Shown here piece by piece: positions 54,632 to 64,000 of a DNA stretch of 64,000 nt. Below the pieces are notes generated by a model. It made no database searches and was not told the origin of the DNA. It worked only from the letters and a program-made list of their open reading frames with translations. The first letter of the stretch is position 1, and every line of letters starts with the position of its first letter. Where the stretch lies: positions 62,001 through 126,000 of the forward strand of contig NZ_SNWH01000006.1 of the NCBI RefSeq assembly GCF_004361885.1, written 5' to 3'. Position numbers and translations under genes: made by a program. Source of the DNA: Halomonas ventosae (GTDB taxonomy: Bacteria; Pseudomonadota; Gammaproteobacteria; Pseudomonadales; Halomonadaceae).

Positions 54632-55026
54632 CCCTGACCATGCCAGAGGGGCTCGCCCCGGCCATCCGCGTCGACGTGGCACCGGCCTTTCGCCGTGACG
54701 AGTCCGCCCCCGACCAACGACGCTTCGTCTTCAGCTATACCGTGACGGTACACAATGGCTCTTCGCACAGCGTACAGTTGCTTGCCCGCTACTGGAGGAT
54801 CACCCAGGGCAGCGGCAAGGTGCAGGAGGTGCGTGGCAAGGGCGTGGTGGGCCAGCAACCGCTGATCGGCCCCGGCCAGACCTTCCGCTACACCAGCCGG
54901 GCGATCCTCGACGGCCCGGTGGGGGTGATGGAAGGGGCCTACACCTGCGTCGACCCTGCCAGTCAGCGCCTCTTCGAGGTGGCCGTCGCCCCCTTTCGGC
55001 TGGCCGGGCCCAATCAGGTGCATTGA
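54628..55026 (+). CDS. apaG: ApaG family protein
   Basis: 132 residues, beta-sandwich ApaG domain (FVFSYTVTVHNGSSHSVQLLARYWRITQGSG, RYTSRAILDGPVGVMEGAY). Usually near apaH; may bind nucleotides and help Ap4A homeostasis, but the role is unclear. GGAG lies eight bases before ATG 54628. Confidence 0.95.
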   Translation: MTLTMPEGLAPAIRVDVAPAFRRDESAPDQRRFVFSYTVTVHNGSSHSVQLLARYWRITQGSGKVQEVRGKGVVGQQPLIGPGQTFRYTSRAILDGPVGVMEGAYTCVDPASQRLFEVAVAPFRLAGPNQVH

Positions 55027-55067
55027 CCCGCGAACCGATCCTGTCCAACCGATTTCGAGGAGCCGCG

Positions 55068-55892
55068 ATGACCACCTATGCCATTGGCGATCTGCAGGGC
55101 TGCCACGATGAGTTCGTCGCCCTGCTTGACAAGCTCGACTTCGACCCGCGTCGCGACCACCTGTGGCTGGCCGGCGACCTGGTCAATCGTGGCCCCGGCT
55201 CGCTTGCCTGCCTGCGCGAGGTGATGGCGCTAGGCGAGGCCGCCACCGCCGTGCTTGGCAACCATGACCTGCACCTGCTGGCGGTGGCGCGCGGCGCGGC
55301 CCGGGAGAAGCCCAAGGACACCCTCTCGGCGATCTTTGCCGCCCCCGACCGCGAGCGCCTGCTCGACTGGCTGCAGTCGCGCCCGTTGCTGGTGCGCCGG
55401 CGCTCAAGGGAGCAGGGCGATATCGTCATGACCCACGCCGGCCTGCTGCCGCAATGGTCGGTAGATCTGGCCGAGGAGCTGGCTGGCGAGGCCGAGACGC
55501 GCCTTGCCAGCGAACACTCCGGTGCCTTCCTCGAGCAGATGTATGGCAACCAGCCGGCCTGCTGGCGCGACGACCTCGACGGCATCGACCGCCTGCGGGG
55601 GATTATCAATGTCTTCACCCGTATGCGCTTCATCGATGCCGCGGGGTGTCTTGACTTTGCTGCCAAGGAGGGGCTCGACAGCGCCCCGGCGGGTTTCGCC
55701 CCCTGGTTCCAGTTCCCCCGTGACGACGATCCCTGGTTGCTGTTCGGCCACTGGGCCGCGCTGCAGGGCGAGACGCCGGCCAGCCGAGTGCGCGCCGAGG
55801 CGTTGGACACGGGGTGCGTGTGGGGCAACCGCCTGACCGCCCTGGACCTTGCGAGCGGCAGACGCACCAGCGTGCCGAGCCGCCAGTGCTGA
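55068..55892 (+). CDS. apaH: Symmetrical diadenosine tetraphosphatase ApaH
   Basis: 274 residues. Hydrolyses Ap4A to two ADP and removes Np4 caps from RNA. Metallophosphatase motifs: [41 protein letters not shown] precedes the ATG. Confidence 0.96.
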   Translation: MTTYAIGDLQGCHDEFVALLDKLDFDPRRDHLWLAGDLVNRGPGSLACLREVMALGEAATAVLGNHDLHLLAVARGAAREKPKDTLSAIFAAPDRERLLDWLQSRPLLVRRRSREQGDIVMTHAGLLPQWSVDLAEELAGEAETRLASEHSGAFLEQMYGNQPACWRDDLDGIDRLRGIINVFTRMRFIDAAGCLDFAAKEGLDSAPAGFAPWFQFPRDDDPWLLFGHWAALQGETPASRVRAEALDTGCVWGNRLTALDLASGRRTSVPSRQC

Positions 55893-55924
55893 TCCGCTCA
55901 CTTCATGATGACCACGAGGCTGCC

Positions 55925-56248
55925 ATGACGACCTTTGAGCATCTCGATATCCCGACCCTGGCTGACTGGCTCGATGCACGACGCGACCTGGCACTGGTGG
56001 ATATTCGCGACCCGCAGAGCTTTGTCCAGGGTCATATCCCCGGCAGCCGCCGGCTGGACAACGCCACGGTGGACGCCTTCATCGAGCAGGCCTCGCGCGA
56101 TGCGCCGCTGGTGGTGGTCTGCTACCACGGCCACTCCAGCCAGCAGGCCGCGGCCTGGCTGGCCGGCCAGGGCTTTGCCGAGGTCTACAGCCTCGACGGC
56201 GGTTTCAGCGACTGGCAGCTTCGCCATCCAGACCGGGTGGCGCACTGA
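55925..56248 (+). CDS. glpE: Thiosulfate sulfurtransferase GlpE
   Basis: 107 residues, a single rhodanese domain. The active-site loop is CYHGHSS with catalytic C66. It moves sulfur from thiosulfate to cyanide or a thiol. It lies three bases before cca, so both may be in the apaH transcript. Confidence 0.93.
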   Translation: MTTFEHLDIPTLADWLDARRDLALVDIRDPQSFVQGHIPGSRRLDNATVDAFIEQASRDAPLVVVCYHGHSSQQAAAWLAGQGFAEVYSLDGGFSDWQLRHPDRVAH

Positions 56249-56251
56249 GCC

Positions 56252-57412
56252 ATGGCTGAGGTCGAGGATCCGCACCTGCAGGGGCTCGAGGTCTATCGGG
56301 TCGGTGGGGCGGTGCGCGATGCCCGGCTCGGCTGGCCGGTCAAGGACACCGACTGGGTGGTGGTGGGAAGCACGCCCGAGGAGATGAGCCGGCGCGGCTT
56401 CAAGCCGGTGGGCCGCGACTTCCCGGTCTTCCTGCATCCTGTCAGCCACGAGGAGTTCGCCCTGGCGCGCACCGAGCGCAAGTCGGGACACGGCTACACC
56501 GGCTTCGAGGTCCATGCCAGTCCCGAGGTGACGCTGGAGGAGGACCTGGCACGTCGCGACCTGACCATCAATGCCATGGCCGAGACCCCGGAAGGAACGC
56601 TGGTCGACCCCTACGGCGGCCTGGCCGACCTCAAGGCGCGCCGGCTGCGTCACGTCTCGCCGGCCTTCGTCGAGGACCCCTTGCGGGTGCTGCGCACGGC
56701 ACGCTTCCTCGCTCGCTATACCGGGCTGGGATTTGTCATCGCCGAGCAGACGTGGCGGCTGATGCGCGAACTGGTGGCAAGCGGCGAGCTGGCCCATCTG
56801 GTGGCCGAGCGGGTCTGGACCGAGACCGAGAAGGCGCTCTTCGAGCCCTGGCCGGAGGTCTACTTCCAGGTTCTGCATGACTGCGGCGCCCTGGCGGTGC
56901 TGATGCCGGCGCTGGCGGCCGACCCGACGGCCCTCGACACAGCCCTCGGGCGCCTGCATTGCCTACCGGAGGACATCGAGGCCGAGTCACAAGCCCGCTG
57001 GCGCTGGGCACGGCTGGTGGAGCACTTGGATGATGCCGACCGCGATGCTCTGGCCGAACGGCTGCGCTTGCCCCGCGCTCATCGCGAGCTGGCTCGCCAC
57101 ACGGCCCGCACCCGCACCCTGCTGGCGCGGGTGGCGAGCCATGGCCTGGATGGGGCCAAGGTGATGGCCTGGCTCGACGCTATCGATGCCTGGCGTCGCA
57201 GTGATCGGGTGGCGCCGCTGATCAGCCTGGTGAGCTTGGCGGCTCCGCTGCTGGCCGCAGATCTGGCCCTGGCCTGGCGCATGGCCCAACAGGTGTTGCC
57301 CCAGACGCTGGTGGCCGAGGGCTATCGGGGGCGCGAACTGGGCGAGGAACTGGCGCGGCGGCGCTGGGAGGTCATCGAGGGGGTGCTCGCCGGGCCCGAG
57401 GGGAGGGCCTGA
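56252..57412 (+). CDS. cca: CCA-adding tRNA nucleotidyltransferase
   Basis: 386 residues. Adds or repairs the CCA end of tRNAs. N-terminal class II nucleotidyltransferase motifs: [15 protein letters not shown] (catalytic aspartates), [31 protein letters not shown]. Shorter than E. coli Cca (412); the HD phosphohydrolase motif (HD...) seen there is missing in the C-terminal helical part. It ends three bases before the stop of convergent folK. Confidence 0.93.
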   Translation: MAEVEDPHLQGLEVYRVGGAVRDARLGWPVKDTDWVVVGSTPEEMSRRGFKPVGRDFPVFLHPVSHEEFALARTERKSGHGYTGFEVHASPEVTLEEDLARRDLTINAMAETPEGTLVDPYGGLADLKARRLRHVSPAFVEDPLRVLRTARFLARYTGLGFVIAEQTWRLMRELVASGELAHLVAERVWTETEKALFEPWPEVYFQVLHDCGALAVLMPALAADPTALDTALGRLHCLPEDIEAESQARWRWARLVEHLDDADRDALAERLRLPRAHRELARHTARTRTLLARVASHGLDGAKVMAWLDAIDAWRRSDRVAPLISLVSLAAPLLAADLALAWRMAQQVLPQTLVAEGYRGRELGEELARRRWEVIEGVLAGPEGRA

Positions 57413-57415
57413 GGC

Positions 57416-57934
57416 TCACTCCGCCGCGGAGATATGGCGGCCCTGCCAGACGAACGCAACCGGCCAGAGGCGCTGCTGGCCAGCCTCGAATTCGCCCCAG
57501 TGGTCGCGGTAGCACCTGCCGGTGAGCGGGTGATGGGCCGTGGGAAGCAGCTCGGCCAGCGGCTTTAGCACGAAGGCATGCTGGAGGATCTCGTCACGGG
57601 GCAGGTCGACGTCATCGTGGCGGCCGGTTAGCTCGCCCACGGTGAGCAGATCAATGTCCAGGGTTCGGGGGCTGAACTTGGGAACGCCCTTGCGACGACC
57701 ATTAGCGAGCTCCAGCTGCTTGCACCAGGCCTGCAACTCGCCTACGGATCGGTTGCTGTCGAAGGCCACCACCAGGTTGTAGAAGTTGCGTCCATCCTCG
57801 AAGCCCACTGGCTCGCTCTCGAAAACCCGCGAGATGGCAAGCGGGCCGAAGGTCTCGTCCAGGGCATCGAGGCAGGCCCGCACATGACGCTCGCGCTCGA
57901 TGTTGCTGCCGATGCTGACGGTGATCCGGGCCAT
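57416..57934 (-). CDS. folK: 2-amino-4-hydroxy-6-hydroxymethyldihydropteridine pyrophosphokinase FolK
   Basis: 172 residues. Folate synthesis enzyme transferring pyrophosphate from ATP. Typical FolK start VSIGSNIERE and RTLDIDLLT motif with the metal-binding aspartates. It overlaps the folB stop by one base (TGATG). Confidence 0.94.
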   Translation of the reverse strand: MARITVSIGSNIERERHVRACLDALDETFGPLAISRVFESEPVGFEDGRNFYNLVVAFDSNRSVGELQAWCKQLELANGRRKGVPKFSPRTLDIDLLTVGELTGRHDDVDLPRDEILQHAFVLKPLAELLPTAHHPLTGRCYRDHWGEFEAGQQRLWPVAFVWQGRHISAAE

Positions 57935-58299
57935 CAGGTGTCTCCCTTCCACTGGCCGCGTTCGATCGAGACACCCACCGCGGCGGCGGCAGGCACAGCC
58001 CCGGGCTTGCGCACGGTGAGGCGCAACCAGACAATGTCGAAATCTTCACGCAGGGTCTCAGCCAGGCGCTCGGCGAAGGTTTCCACCAGGGCGACGTCGT
58101 GCTCATCGGCGAAGGCCTGGATGCGAGCGCTGATGGTGGCGTAGTCCAGGGTCCGGGCGATATCGTCATCGGCTGCGGCGGCACGGATGTCGGTGCCCAG
58201 CATCAGGTCGAGGCGTAGCTTCTGGGTAAGGGTGCGCTCCCAGTCGTAGACGCCGATCACGGTGTCCACCTCGAGCGCTTCGATCAGCACAAGATCCAT
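57934..58299 (-). CDS. folB: Dihydroneopterin aldolase FolB
   Basis: 121 residues. It cleaves dihydroneopterin to the FolK substrate. Motifs: VDTVIGVYDWER, LDYATI, and VETFAERLA. Start at MDLVLIEA with GGGGAG upstream; an in-frame ATG six codons earlier is less likely. Two-gene operon with folK. Confidence 0.93.
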   Translation of the reverse strand: MDLVLIEALEVDTVIGVYDWERTLTQKLRLDLMLGTDIRAAAADDDIARTLDYATISARIQAFADEHDVALVETFAERLAETLREDFDIVWLRLTVRKPGAVPAAAAVGVSIERGQWKGDT

Positions 58300-58456
58300 C
58301 GGGGCTCCCCGGGCCATGAGTGGTCGTGGACCGGGCGAGTGGCCGGGTCCGCCTCAGGCGCCTGATTGTACGCCAGCCAGATGGCAGGTGACAGCGACCT
58401 GTCGTGTATCGGCCATGGCTGGCAGAATCAGCGTTTCACCTCACAGGAGGCCGCCC

Positions 58457-59044
58457 GTGAAGGCGCCACTTGAGCTCGTTTTGTCGCTGATGGCGATCGG
58501 TTACCTGAGCGGTACCTGGCTCGGTGCGCTGACGGTGTGCCGGCTGGCGGGGGCGAGCGATCCGCGGCAGACCGGTTCCTGCAATCCGGGCTTCTCCAAC
58601 GTCCTGCGTCTGCACGGGCGTCGCCTGGCCCTGGCCACCCTGGCGGTGGACGTGGTCAAGGGCATGCCGGTGCTGTGGCTGGCCATGAGGCTCGGTTTGA
58701 CGCCTTGGGAACTGGGACTGGTGGGGCTGGGCGTGCTGCTGGGCCACAGCTACCCGGCCTGGCATCGCTTCCGGGGCGGCAAGGGCGTGGCCAGTGCCTT
58801 CGGCGTGATGCTGATACTCACGCCCTGGGTGGCGCTGTGCTGTGCCGTGCTGTGGATGCTGCTGGCCTGGCACATGCGCACGGCGGCCATCGCCTCCCTG
58901 GCTAGTGCCGCCATGGCGCCGCTGGCCAGCCTGTGGCTGGCACCGGAGTTCACCGGTGTGGTGATCGTCTTCACCCTGCTGGTGCTCGGGCGTCATGTGC
59001 TCAATATCCAGCGTCTTGGCAGGGGTGACGAGCCACCCCTGTAA
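58457..59044 (+). CDS. plsY: Glycerol-3-phosphate acyltransferase PlsY
   Basis: 195 residues, five membrane helices. It transfers acyl from acyl-phosphate to glycerol 3-phosphate, the first step of phospholipid synthesis. The three PlsY motifs are present: near the start GYLSGTWLGA, GSCNPGFSNVLR, and GHSYPAWHRFRGGKGVAS. GTG start with AGGAGG (58445-58450) six bases before it. Divergent from folB and convergent with tsaD. Confidence 0.94.
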   Translation: MKAPLELVLSLMAIGYLSGTWLGALTVCRLAGASDPRQTGSCNPGFSNVLRLHGRRLALATLAVDVVKGMPVLWLAMRLGLTPWELGLVGLGVLLGHSYPAWHRFRGGKGVASAFGVMLILTPWVALCCAVLWMLLAWHMRTAAIASLASAAMAPLASLWLAPEFTGVVIVFTLLVLGRHVLNIQRLGRGDEPPL

Positions 59045-59098
59045 AGCTGTAAGCGATAAGCTCTAAGCGGTAAGAAAAAAACCTGGCTTACGGCTCCC
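59044..59098. repeat. AAGC-heptamer inverted arrays between plsY and tsaD
   Basis: Plus-strand heptamers AAGCTGT, AAGCGAT, AAGCTCT, AAGCGGT, AAG (59044-59074) followed by an A-run, then an inverted copy (GGCTTACGGCTCC, about 59084-59096) that overlaps the last codons of tsaD. Same element as at 4332-4443 and 28111-28188. Confidence 0.65.
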
Positions 59099-60116
59099 GA
59101 AGGGTATCCATCGGCCAGCGAGGTACCGCCTTCATGATGCCGGTCTCGTCGTGTTCGCCGGCCAGCAACCGCTGGGCACCGAGATACGCAATCATCGCCC
59201 CGTTGTCGGTGCAGAAGCGCCCGCGAGGGTAGAAAGCCCGGGCGTCGCGCTTGGCGCACTCCCGCTCCAGGCGTTCGCGCAACCGCACATTGGCGCTCAC
59301 CCCGCCGGCCACTACCAGCCGCTTGAGGTCGGTGGCGTCCAGCGCGCGGCGACATTTGATCACCAGGGTATCGACTACCGCCTCCTCGAAGGCGCGGGCC
59401 ACGTCGGCACGGGCCTGGTTATCGAGGCTGCCGGCCTGCTCGAGGTGGCGGATGGCGGTCAGGGTGTGGGTCTTGAGCCCCGAGAAGCTGAAGTCGAGCC
59501 CCGGACGGTCGGTCATCGGCCGCGGAAAGCGCAGACGCCCGGGGTCGCCGGCCTCGGCCAGCTTCGCCACCTGGGGGCCCCCGGGGTAATCGAGGCCCAG
59601 CATCTTGGCCGCCTTGTCGAAGGCCTCGCCGGCGGCGTCGTCCACCGATTCGCCGAGCAGGCGATACCGGCCCAGGCCACGCACCTCGACCAGCTGGGTA
59701 TGCCCCCCGGAGACCAGCAGGGCGACGAAGGGGAAGTCGGGGGGGGCGTCTTCCAGCATGGGGGCCAGCAGGTGGCCCTCCATGTGGTGGACACCAAGCA
59801 CCGGAATTCCCAGCGCTCGTGCCATGCCATGGGCGGTGCTGGCTCCCACCATCAGCGCGCCGACCAGTCCTGGGCCAGCAGTGTAGGCGATGGCATCCAG
59901 CTTGCTGCGTGCCAGGCCGGCCGCGTCCAGCACCTGCTGGATCAACGGCAGCAAGCGGCGCGTGTGGTCGCGGGAGGCGAGCTCCGGGACCACGCCACCG
60001 TACTCGGCGTGCATGGCGATCTGGCTGTAGAGGGCGTCGGCCACGAGGCCGCGCCCGGTGTCGAAGAGGGCGACGCCAGTCTCGTCGCAGGAGGTCTCGA
60101 TGCCCAGTACGCGCAT
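59088..60116 (-). CDS. tsaD: tRNA N6-threonylcarbamoyladenosine synthase subunit TsaD
   Basis: 342 residues. With TsaB and TsaE it adds threonylcarbamoyl to A37 of ANN-reading tRNAs. ASKHA fold; metal histidines in HHMEGH (near 110-115), GIETSCDET at the start, [12 protein letters not shown] near the end. Divergent from rpsU, the classic order around the macromolecular synthesis operon. Confidence 0.96.
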   Translation of the reverse strand: MRVLGIETSCDETGVALFDTGRGLVADALYSQIAMHAEYGGVVPELASRDHTRRLLPLIQQVLDAAGLARSKLDAIAYTAGPGLVGALMVGASTAHGMARALGIPVLGVHHMEGHLLAPMLEDAPPDFPFVALLVSGGHTQLVEVRGLGRYRLLGESVDDAAGEAFDKAAKMLGLDYPGGPQVAKLAEAGDPGRLRFPRPMTDRPGLDFSFSGLKTHTLTAIRHLEQAGSLDNQARADVARAFEEAVVDTLVIKCRRALDATDLKRLVVAGGVSANVRLRERLERECAKRDARAFYPRGRFCTDNGAMIAYLGAQRLLAGEHDETGIMKAVPRWPMDTLREP

Positions 60117-60199
60117 GATGATGGCTCGGTGTTGCGTGAAAGGCGGTATTCTACGCTTTTTGCCCTGCAGGCACAGGGCGGACGCCGGGCGGAAACGAT

Positions 60200-60228
60200 T
60201 TGCACGCCTTTGCTGGGGCGACTATAAT
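60200..60228 (+). promoter_or_regulatory. Promoter of the rpsU-dnaG-rpoD operon
   Basis: TTGCAC (60200-60205) and a perfect TATAAT (60223-60228) with a 17-base spacer. It leaves an untranslated leader of about 160 bases before rpsU. Confidence 0.75.
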
Positions 60229-60393
60229 ACTGTCCGCTGCAAGACTGGGTCGTGCATCCAGGAGTGGCTTTCCGCTTTCACGCATCGTTCCGGTTCGCCT
60301 GGCGATTCCGGTGACCCTTGCGTGATGGCGAGTGGTCCTCGCAAGGTGTGCGTACAAACCGAACTCAAGTTACCCAAGGTAGGTGAGTGCTTA

Positions 60394-60609
60394 ATGCCTT
60401 CTGTCAAAGTACGTGATAACGAGCCGTTTGACGTCGCGCTGCGTCGCTTCAAGCGTTCCTGTGAAAAAGCCGGTGTTCTCTCGGAAGTGCGTCGTCGCGA
60501 GCAGTACGAGAAGCCCACCGCGGAACGCAAGCGTAAGGCGGCAGCTGCCGTCAAGCGTCATGCCAAGAAGCTTCAGCGTGAGCGCAAGCGTTTCGAACGG
60601 CTCTATTGA
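60394..60609 (+). CDS. rpsU: Ribosomal protein S21
   Basis: 71 residues, very basic, full family match ([29 protein letters not shown]). Needed for mRNA binding by the 30S subunit. First gene of the macromolecular synthesis operon; dnaG follows after 145 bases. AGGTGAG lies upstream. Confidence 0.97.
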   Translation: MPSVKVRDNEPFDVALRRFKRSCEKAGVLSEVRRREQYEKPTAERKRKAAAAVKRHAKKLQRERKRFERLY

Positions 60610-60754
60610 TCCGTACGCGAGGCGGTAGGGGCATTCAGCCCCTGTCGTTTCAAGAGGGATGCCAAGCGGCCGCCTAACGGTGGCCGCTTGTTTTTCGGCG
60701 TCTTTCCCGTCTCCCTCTCCCATCCTCCTCTCACGTCATCAGCAGGGTGTCCGC

Positions 60755-62575
60755 ATGGCCGGCCAGATTCCCCAGCGCTTCATCGATGACCTCCTCGCTC
60801 GCGTGGACGTGGTGGAGGTGGTTGGCGAGCGGGTGACGCTGAAGAAGGCCGGACGTAACCACTCGGGCCTGTGTCCCTTCCATCAGGAGAAATCGCCCTC
60901 GTTCACCGTCAGTGCCGACAAGCAGTTCTATCACTGCTTCGGTTGCGGCGCCCACGGTAATGCCCTGCGCTTCCTGATGGAGTACGACAAGTTGCGCTTT
61001 CCTGAGGCCGTGGAGCAGCTTGCCGCGCGACTGGGCATGGAGGTGCCCCGCGAGGGCGCCGACGACCCACGTGCTCAGGCCCATGAGCGCAAGCGCAAGG
61101 AGGGGGTCAACCTGCTCGAACTTGCGGGGAGCTACTATCGCGAGCGGTTGAAGATGCCCGAAGGTGAGGGCGCGCGGCGCTACCTGGCCGCGCGCGGGCT
61201 GTCGCCCGAGGTACAGCAGGCCTTCGCCATCGGCTATGCCCCGGCCGGCTGGGAGGCGCTCAAGGGCCACCTCGCGGAGCGCGGCATCAGTGAGGCGGTG
61301 CAGATTGAGTATGGCCTGCTGGTGCATCGTGAGGAGAGCGGACGGACCTATGACCGCTTCCGCGACCGGGTGATGTTCCCGATCCGCGATATCCGCGGGC
61401 GGACCATTGCCTTCGGCGGGCGGGTGCTGGGCGATGCCAAGCCCAAATACCTCAATTCACCCGAGACGCCGGTATTCCACAAGGGGCGCGAGCTCTACGG
61501 CCTCTTTGAGGCCCGGCAGGCCAACTCGCGACTCGAGCGGCTAGTGATCGTCGAGGGCTACATGGACGTGGTGGCGCTGGCCCAGTTCGGCATCCGCAAC
61601 GCCGTGGCGACCCTTGGCACCTCCACCAGCGAGGAGCATCTGGGACGGCTGTTCCGGATGGTCGGCGAGGTGGTGTTCTGCTTCGACGGCGACCAGGCCG
61701 GTCGCCAAGCGGCCGCCCGGGCACTACAGGCGGTGCTGCCGCAGATGATCGACGGTCGCCAGGCACGTTTCATGTTCCTGCCCGAGGGGGAAGACCCCGA
61801 CAGCCTGGTGCGCCGAGAGGGGTCGGGGGCCTTCGCGGATCGCATCACTTGCGCCAGCCCCCTGTCGGAATTCCTGTTCGATCACGCCGCCGAGGGCCGC
61901 GACCTGGCAACGATCGAGTCGCGTGAACGCTTTGCCAGTCAGGTGCTCTCGGCGATTGGCAAGCTACCGGAAGGGGTGCTCAAATCGCTGCTGCTGACGG
62001 AGCTCTCACGGCGCACCGGCGTCGCTCAGTCGCGCTTCGAAGCGTTGGTCGCGCCAGGCGATGTTCCCGAGGCTGAGCCTGCCCGCGCTGCGCGGTCTGA
62101 GCGTGACACCGTACCGCGCACCAGGCCGTCGCGAGGCGGCGGCTCGTCGGGTGGGGCGTTAAGCCTGATGGGGCGGGTGCTGCAGTTGCTGGTTCACGAG
62201 CCGCGGCTGGTGTCGCGTTTGCCCGAAGGGGGTGACTGGTATCCCATGCAGGACCCGGAGGCTCAGCTGTGCCACGAGGTGGAGCGACTGTTGCGAGCCG
62301 GGCGCTACCGCAGCGCCCAGGTGCTGCTGGCGCACTTCCACGGCACGCCGGAGGGCGAGCGGTTGACCGAGCTGGCGCGACGCGAGCTGCTCATCCCCTC
62401 GGAAGCGCGGGCCGCCGAGCTGGACGGGTTGGTCGAACACTTCCGGCGCTACCGTCTCAAACCGTCGCACCAGGAGGAAGTCGACGCCTTGCTGTCAAAG
62501 CAGCAGCGGGGCGAGCGACTCTCGCAGGAGGAGCGCCAGCACCTCATGGAGCTGCTCACCGAGCTCAAGGGGTGA
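60755..62575 (+). CDS. dnaG: DNA primase DnaG
   Basis: 606 residues. N-terminal zinc-binding domain CPFH...CFGCG (C40, H43, C61, C64), TOPRIM core with VIVEGYMDV and FCFDGDQAG acidic motifs, and a C-terminal DnaB-binding domain after a glycine-rich linker (about 480-500). It makes RNA primers at the fork with the DnaB encoded at 30489. ATG at 60755; weak Shine-Dalgarno (CAGGG). Confidence 0.96.
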   Translation: MAGQIPQRFIDDLLARVDVVEVVGERVTLKKAGRNHSGLCPFHQEKSPSFTVSADKQFYHCFGCGAHGNALRFLMEYDKLRFPEAVEQLAARLGMEVPREGADDPRAQAHERKRKEGVNLLELAGSYYRERLKMPEGEGARRYLAARGLSPEVQQAFAIGYAPAGWEALKGHLAERGISEAVQIEYGLLVHREESGRTYDRFRDRVMFPIRDIRGRTIAFGGRVLGDAKPKYLNSPETPVFHKGRELYGLFEARQANSRLERLVIVEGYMDVVALAQFGIRNAVATLGTSTSEEHLGRLFRMVGEVVFCFDGDQAGRQAAARALQAVLPQMIDGRQARFMFLPEGEDPDSLVRREGSGAFADRITCASPLSEFLFDHAAEGRDLATIESRERFASQVLSAIGKLPEGVLKSLLLTELSRRTGVAQSRFEALVAPGDVPEAEPARAARSERDTVPRTRPSRGGGSSGGALSLMGRVLQLLVHEPRLVSRLPEGGDWYPMQDPEAQLCHEVERLLRAGRYRSAQVLLAHFHGTPEGERLTELARRELLIPSEARAAELDGLVEHFRRYRLKPSHQEEVDALLSKQQRGERLSQEERQHLMELLTELKG

Positions 62576-62730
62576 GCCAGGCTCAAGCGCCCGCCTGGCG
62601 ATGGGGAAGAAACTGGCGGCGGGGTTGATTTCTCTCCTACGATCACCACATAGAGCATTTAGATAGGTGCCTGCATACAGGGTAACCTGACAACCTAACA
62701 CACCTGAATGACCGCGCAAATACATCGAGC

Positions 62731-62760
62731 TGGCAGAAATGGGGTTTCACCCGCTATACT
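62731..62760 (+). promoter_or_regulatory. Possible internal promoter of rpoD
   Basis: TATACT (62755-62760) with a weak TGGCAG (62731-62736) 18 bases upstream, inside the 258-base gap between dnaG and rpoD. An extra promoter for rpoD is common; this one is plausible. The rest of the gap shows no gene. Confidence 0.4.
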
Positions 62761-62833
62761 GTTCGACTTATTGAGTTTTTTACCGCCTCAGTGCTTCAGG
62801 TGCTTCATTCTTCTTCGTCGAGATAGGATTTCT

Positions 62834-64000
62834 ATGGCTGGAAATGCGCAGCAGCAGTCACGTCTGAAGGAGTTGATCGCGCGCGGCAAGGAACAGGGCT
62901 TCCTGACCTATGCCGAGGTCAACGACCACCTTCCAGAGGATATCGCCGATCCGGATCAGGTGGAAGATATCATCGGCATGATCAACGACATGGGCATCAG
63001 TGTCGTCGAGGAAGCCCCCGATGAAGACACCCTGATGATGTCGGATCATTCCACCGACGAGTCGGCCGCCGAAGAGGCCGTCGCCGCGCTTGCCGCCGTG
63101 GAGAGCGACGTCGGTCGCACTACCGATCCCGTGCGCATGTACATGCGCGAGATGGGCACGGTGGAGCTGCTGACTCGTGAGGGCGAGATCGAGATCGCCA
63201 AGCGCATCGAGGAGGGCACCCGTGAGGTGATGTCGGCGCTGGCTTACCTGCCCGGTGCCGTGGACTCCATCCTCGACGCCTATGATGCCACCCAGGACGA
63301 GGAGGCACCTGGACGCCTCTCGGATCTCTTTTCGGGCTTTATCGATCCCGACGAAGGGATTCCCGGCGTGGCCGAGGCGGAGGTGCCCGAGGAGGAGCAC
63401 GATGGCGAGTCCGAGGGCGATGCCGACGAGGAGGCTGAAGCCGAGGAGGAGACGACCGGCGGTCCTGATCCCGAGGAAGCCCGGGCTCGCTTCGAGCAGA
63501 TCCGTGAGCAGAATGCAGCCGCACAGGCCGCCATCGAGGCCCATGGGCGCGCTTCCAGGGAGGCTCAGGAGGAGCTGGCGCGTCTTGCCCAGCTGTTCTC
63601 GCCGATCAAGCTGGTGCCCAAGCACTTCGAGCGTTTGGTAGGGCAGGTGCGTATCAGCGTCGAGCAGATACGCACCCAGGAAAAGGCCATCATGCAGCTG
63701 TGCGTGAAGAAGGCAAAGATACCGCGCAAGACTTTCATCAAGGCCTTCCCGGGCAGCGAGTCGAATCCCCAGTGGCTCGACGAGTTCATTGCCAACCATC
63801 CTAAGTACGCGGCACGTCTGACGCCGCTGCGCGGCGACATCCAGCGTGCCCAGCGCAAGATCGCCTTCGAGGAGGAGATGCTCCAGCTGCCGGTGACCGA
63901 GATCAAGGAGATCAACCGCCGGCTATCCATTGGCGAGGCCAAGGCGCGGCGTGCCAAGAAGGAGATGGTTGAAGCCAACCTGCGGCTGGTGATTTCCATC
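62834..64000 (+). CDS. rpoD: RNA polymerase sigma factor RpoD (3' end outside the window)
   Basis: The first 389 codons of the primary sigma factor; the frame is open to the right edge. Visible: region 1.1 (1-80), region 1.2 with DPVRMYMREMGTVELLTREGEIEIAKRIEEG, a non-essential region with a long acidic stretch (about 175-215), and the start of region 2.1 (KKEMVEANLRLVISI). Regions 2.2-4 lie beyond the window. Confidence 0.97.
   Translation, partial: MAGNAQQQSRLKELIARGKEQGFLTYAEVNDHLPEDIADPDQVEDIIGMINDMGISVVEEAPDEDTLMMSDHSTDESAAEEAVAALAAVESDVGRTTDPVRMYMREMGTVELLTREGEIEIAKRIEEGTREVMSALAYLPGAVDSILDAYDATQDEEAPGRLSDLFSGFIDPDEGIPGVAEAEVPEEEHDGESEGDADEEAEAEEETTGGPDPEEARARFEQIREQNAAAQAAIEAHGRASREAQEELARLAQLFSPIKLVPKHFERLVGQVRISVEQIRTQEKAIMQLCVKKAKIPRKTFIKAFPGSESNPQWLDEFIANHPKYAARLTPLRGDIQRAQRKIAFEEEMLQLPVTEIKEINRRLSIGEAKARRAKKEMVEANLRLVISI

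Noticed and set aside
53813-56248. lptD-surA-pdxA-rsmA-apaG-apaH order as something unusual
   Set aside because: This is the standard gammaproteobacterial order; only the short SurA is notable.

Overview
The window is about 64 kb of ordinary, gene-dense, GC-rich gammaproteobacterial chromosome. Protein sequences and gene orders (anr-hemN-cco, lptD-surA-pdxA-rsmA-apaG-apaH, rpsU-dnaG-rpoD, coq7 next to a YhfA-type OsmC gene, amgK-murU divergent from lptD) fit Halomonas or a close relative. The class is secure; the genus is an inference. I see no phage, insertion sequence, plasmid functions, CRISPR array or rRNA.

Layout. 1-3331: a DUF4212/sodium symporter pair (minus strand, cut at the left edge), divergent from a cNMP/CBS/DUF294 signalling gene and an exonuclease-like gene. 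3379-4341: ttcA. 4446-15460 (minus strand): a low-oxygen respiration block with an Anr/FNR regulator, a HemN-like protein, and the cbb3 oxidase with its assembly genes (ccoNOQP, ccoGHIS, a TauE/SafE-type membrane protein). An FNR-type box lies in front of the hemN-like gene. 15624-17035: an alpha/beta hydrolase, then a Val-Asp-Asp-Val-Asp tRNA operon. 17434-22242: the prkA-yeaH-spoVR stress operon. 22319-24173: a HiPIP, a stand-alone RAM-domain protein and a membrane-anchored nuclease. 24261-28110: three tRNA-Leu(CAG) genes (minus), then rnr-rlmB. 28332-30293: rpsF-rpsR-membrane protein-rplI. 30489-32684: dnaB and two small uncharacterised genes. 32856-39805: hemH, converging on a six-gene Mrp-type Na+/H+ antiporter operon with fused A/B subunits, which suits a halophile or alkali-tolerant organism. 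40195-48228: mltB, rsmE, phaR, purD, a thioesterase, prkB, a HIT protein, coq7, an OsmC protein and murU. 48225-56248: amgK, then lptD-surA-pdxA-rsmA-apaG-apaH-glpE. 56252-60116: cca, folK/folB, plsY and tsaD. 60394-64000: rpsU-dnaG-rpoD, with rpoD cut at the right edge.

I found no convincing new multi-gene system. The most unusual items are: a SurA with both peptidyl-prolyl isomerase domains missing; two predicted enzymes with key residues replaced (the exonuclease-like protein and the HemN-like protein); an intergenic element built of AAGC-type heptamers, found in inverted pairs at three gene ends; a second, unrelated intergenic repeat of about 80 bp in three copies, two of which flank the OsmC gene in inverted orientation; and a structured leader in front of rpsF. 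Start codons were chosen from Shine-Dalgarno spacing and family lengths and are inferences where noted.
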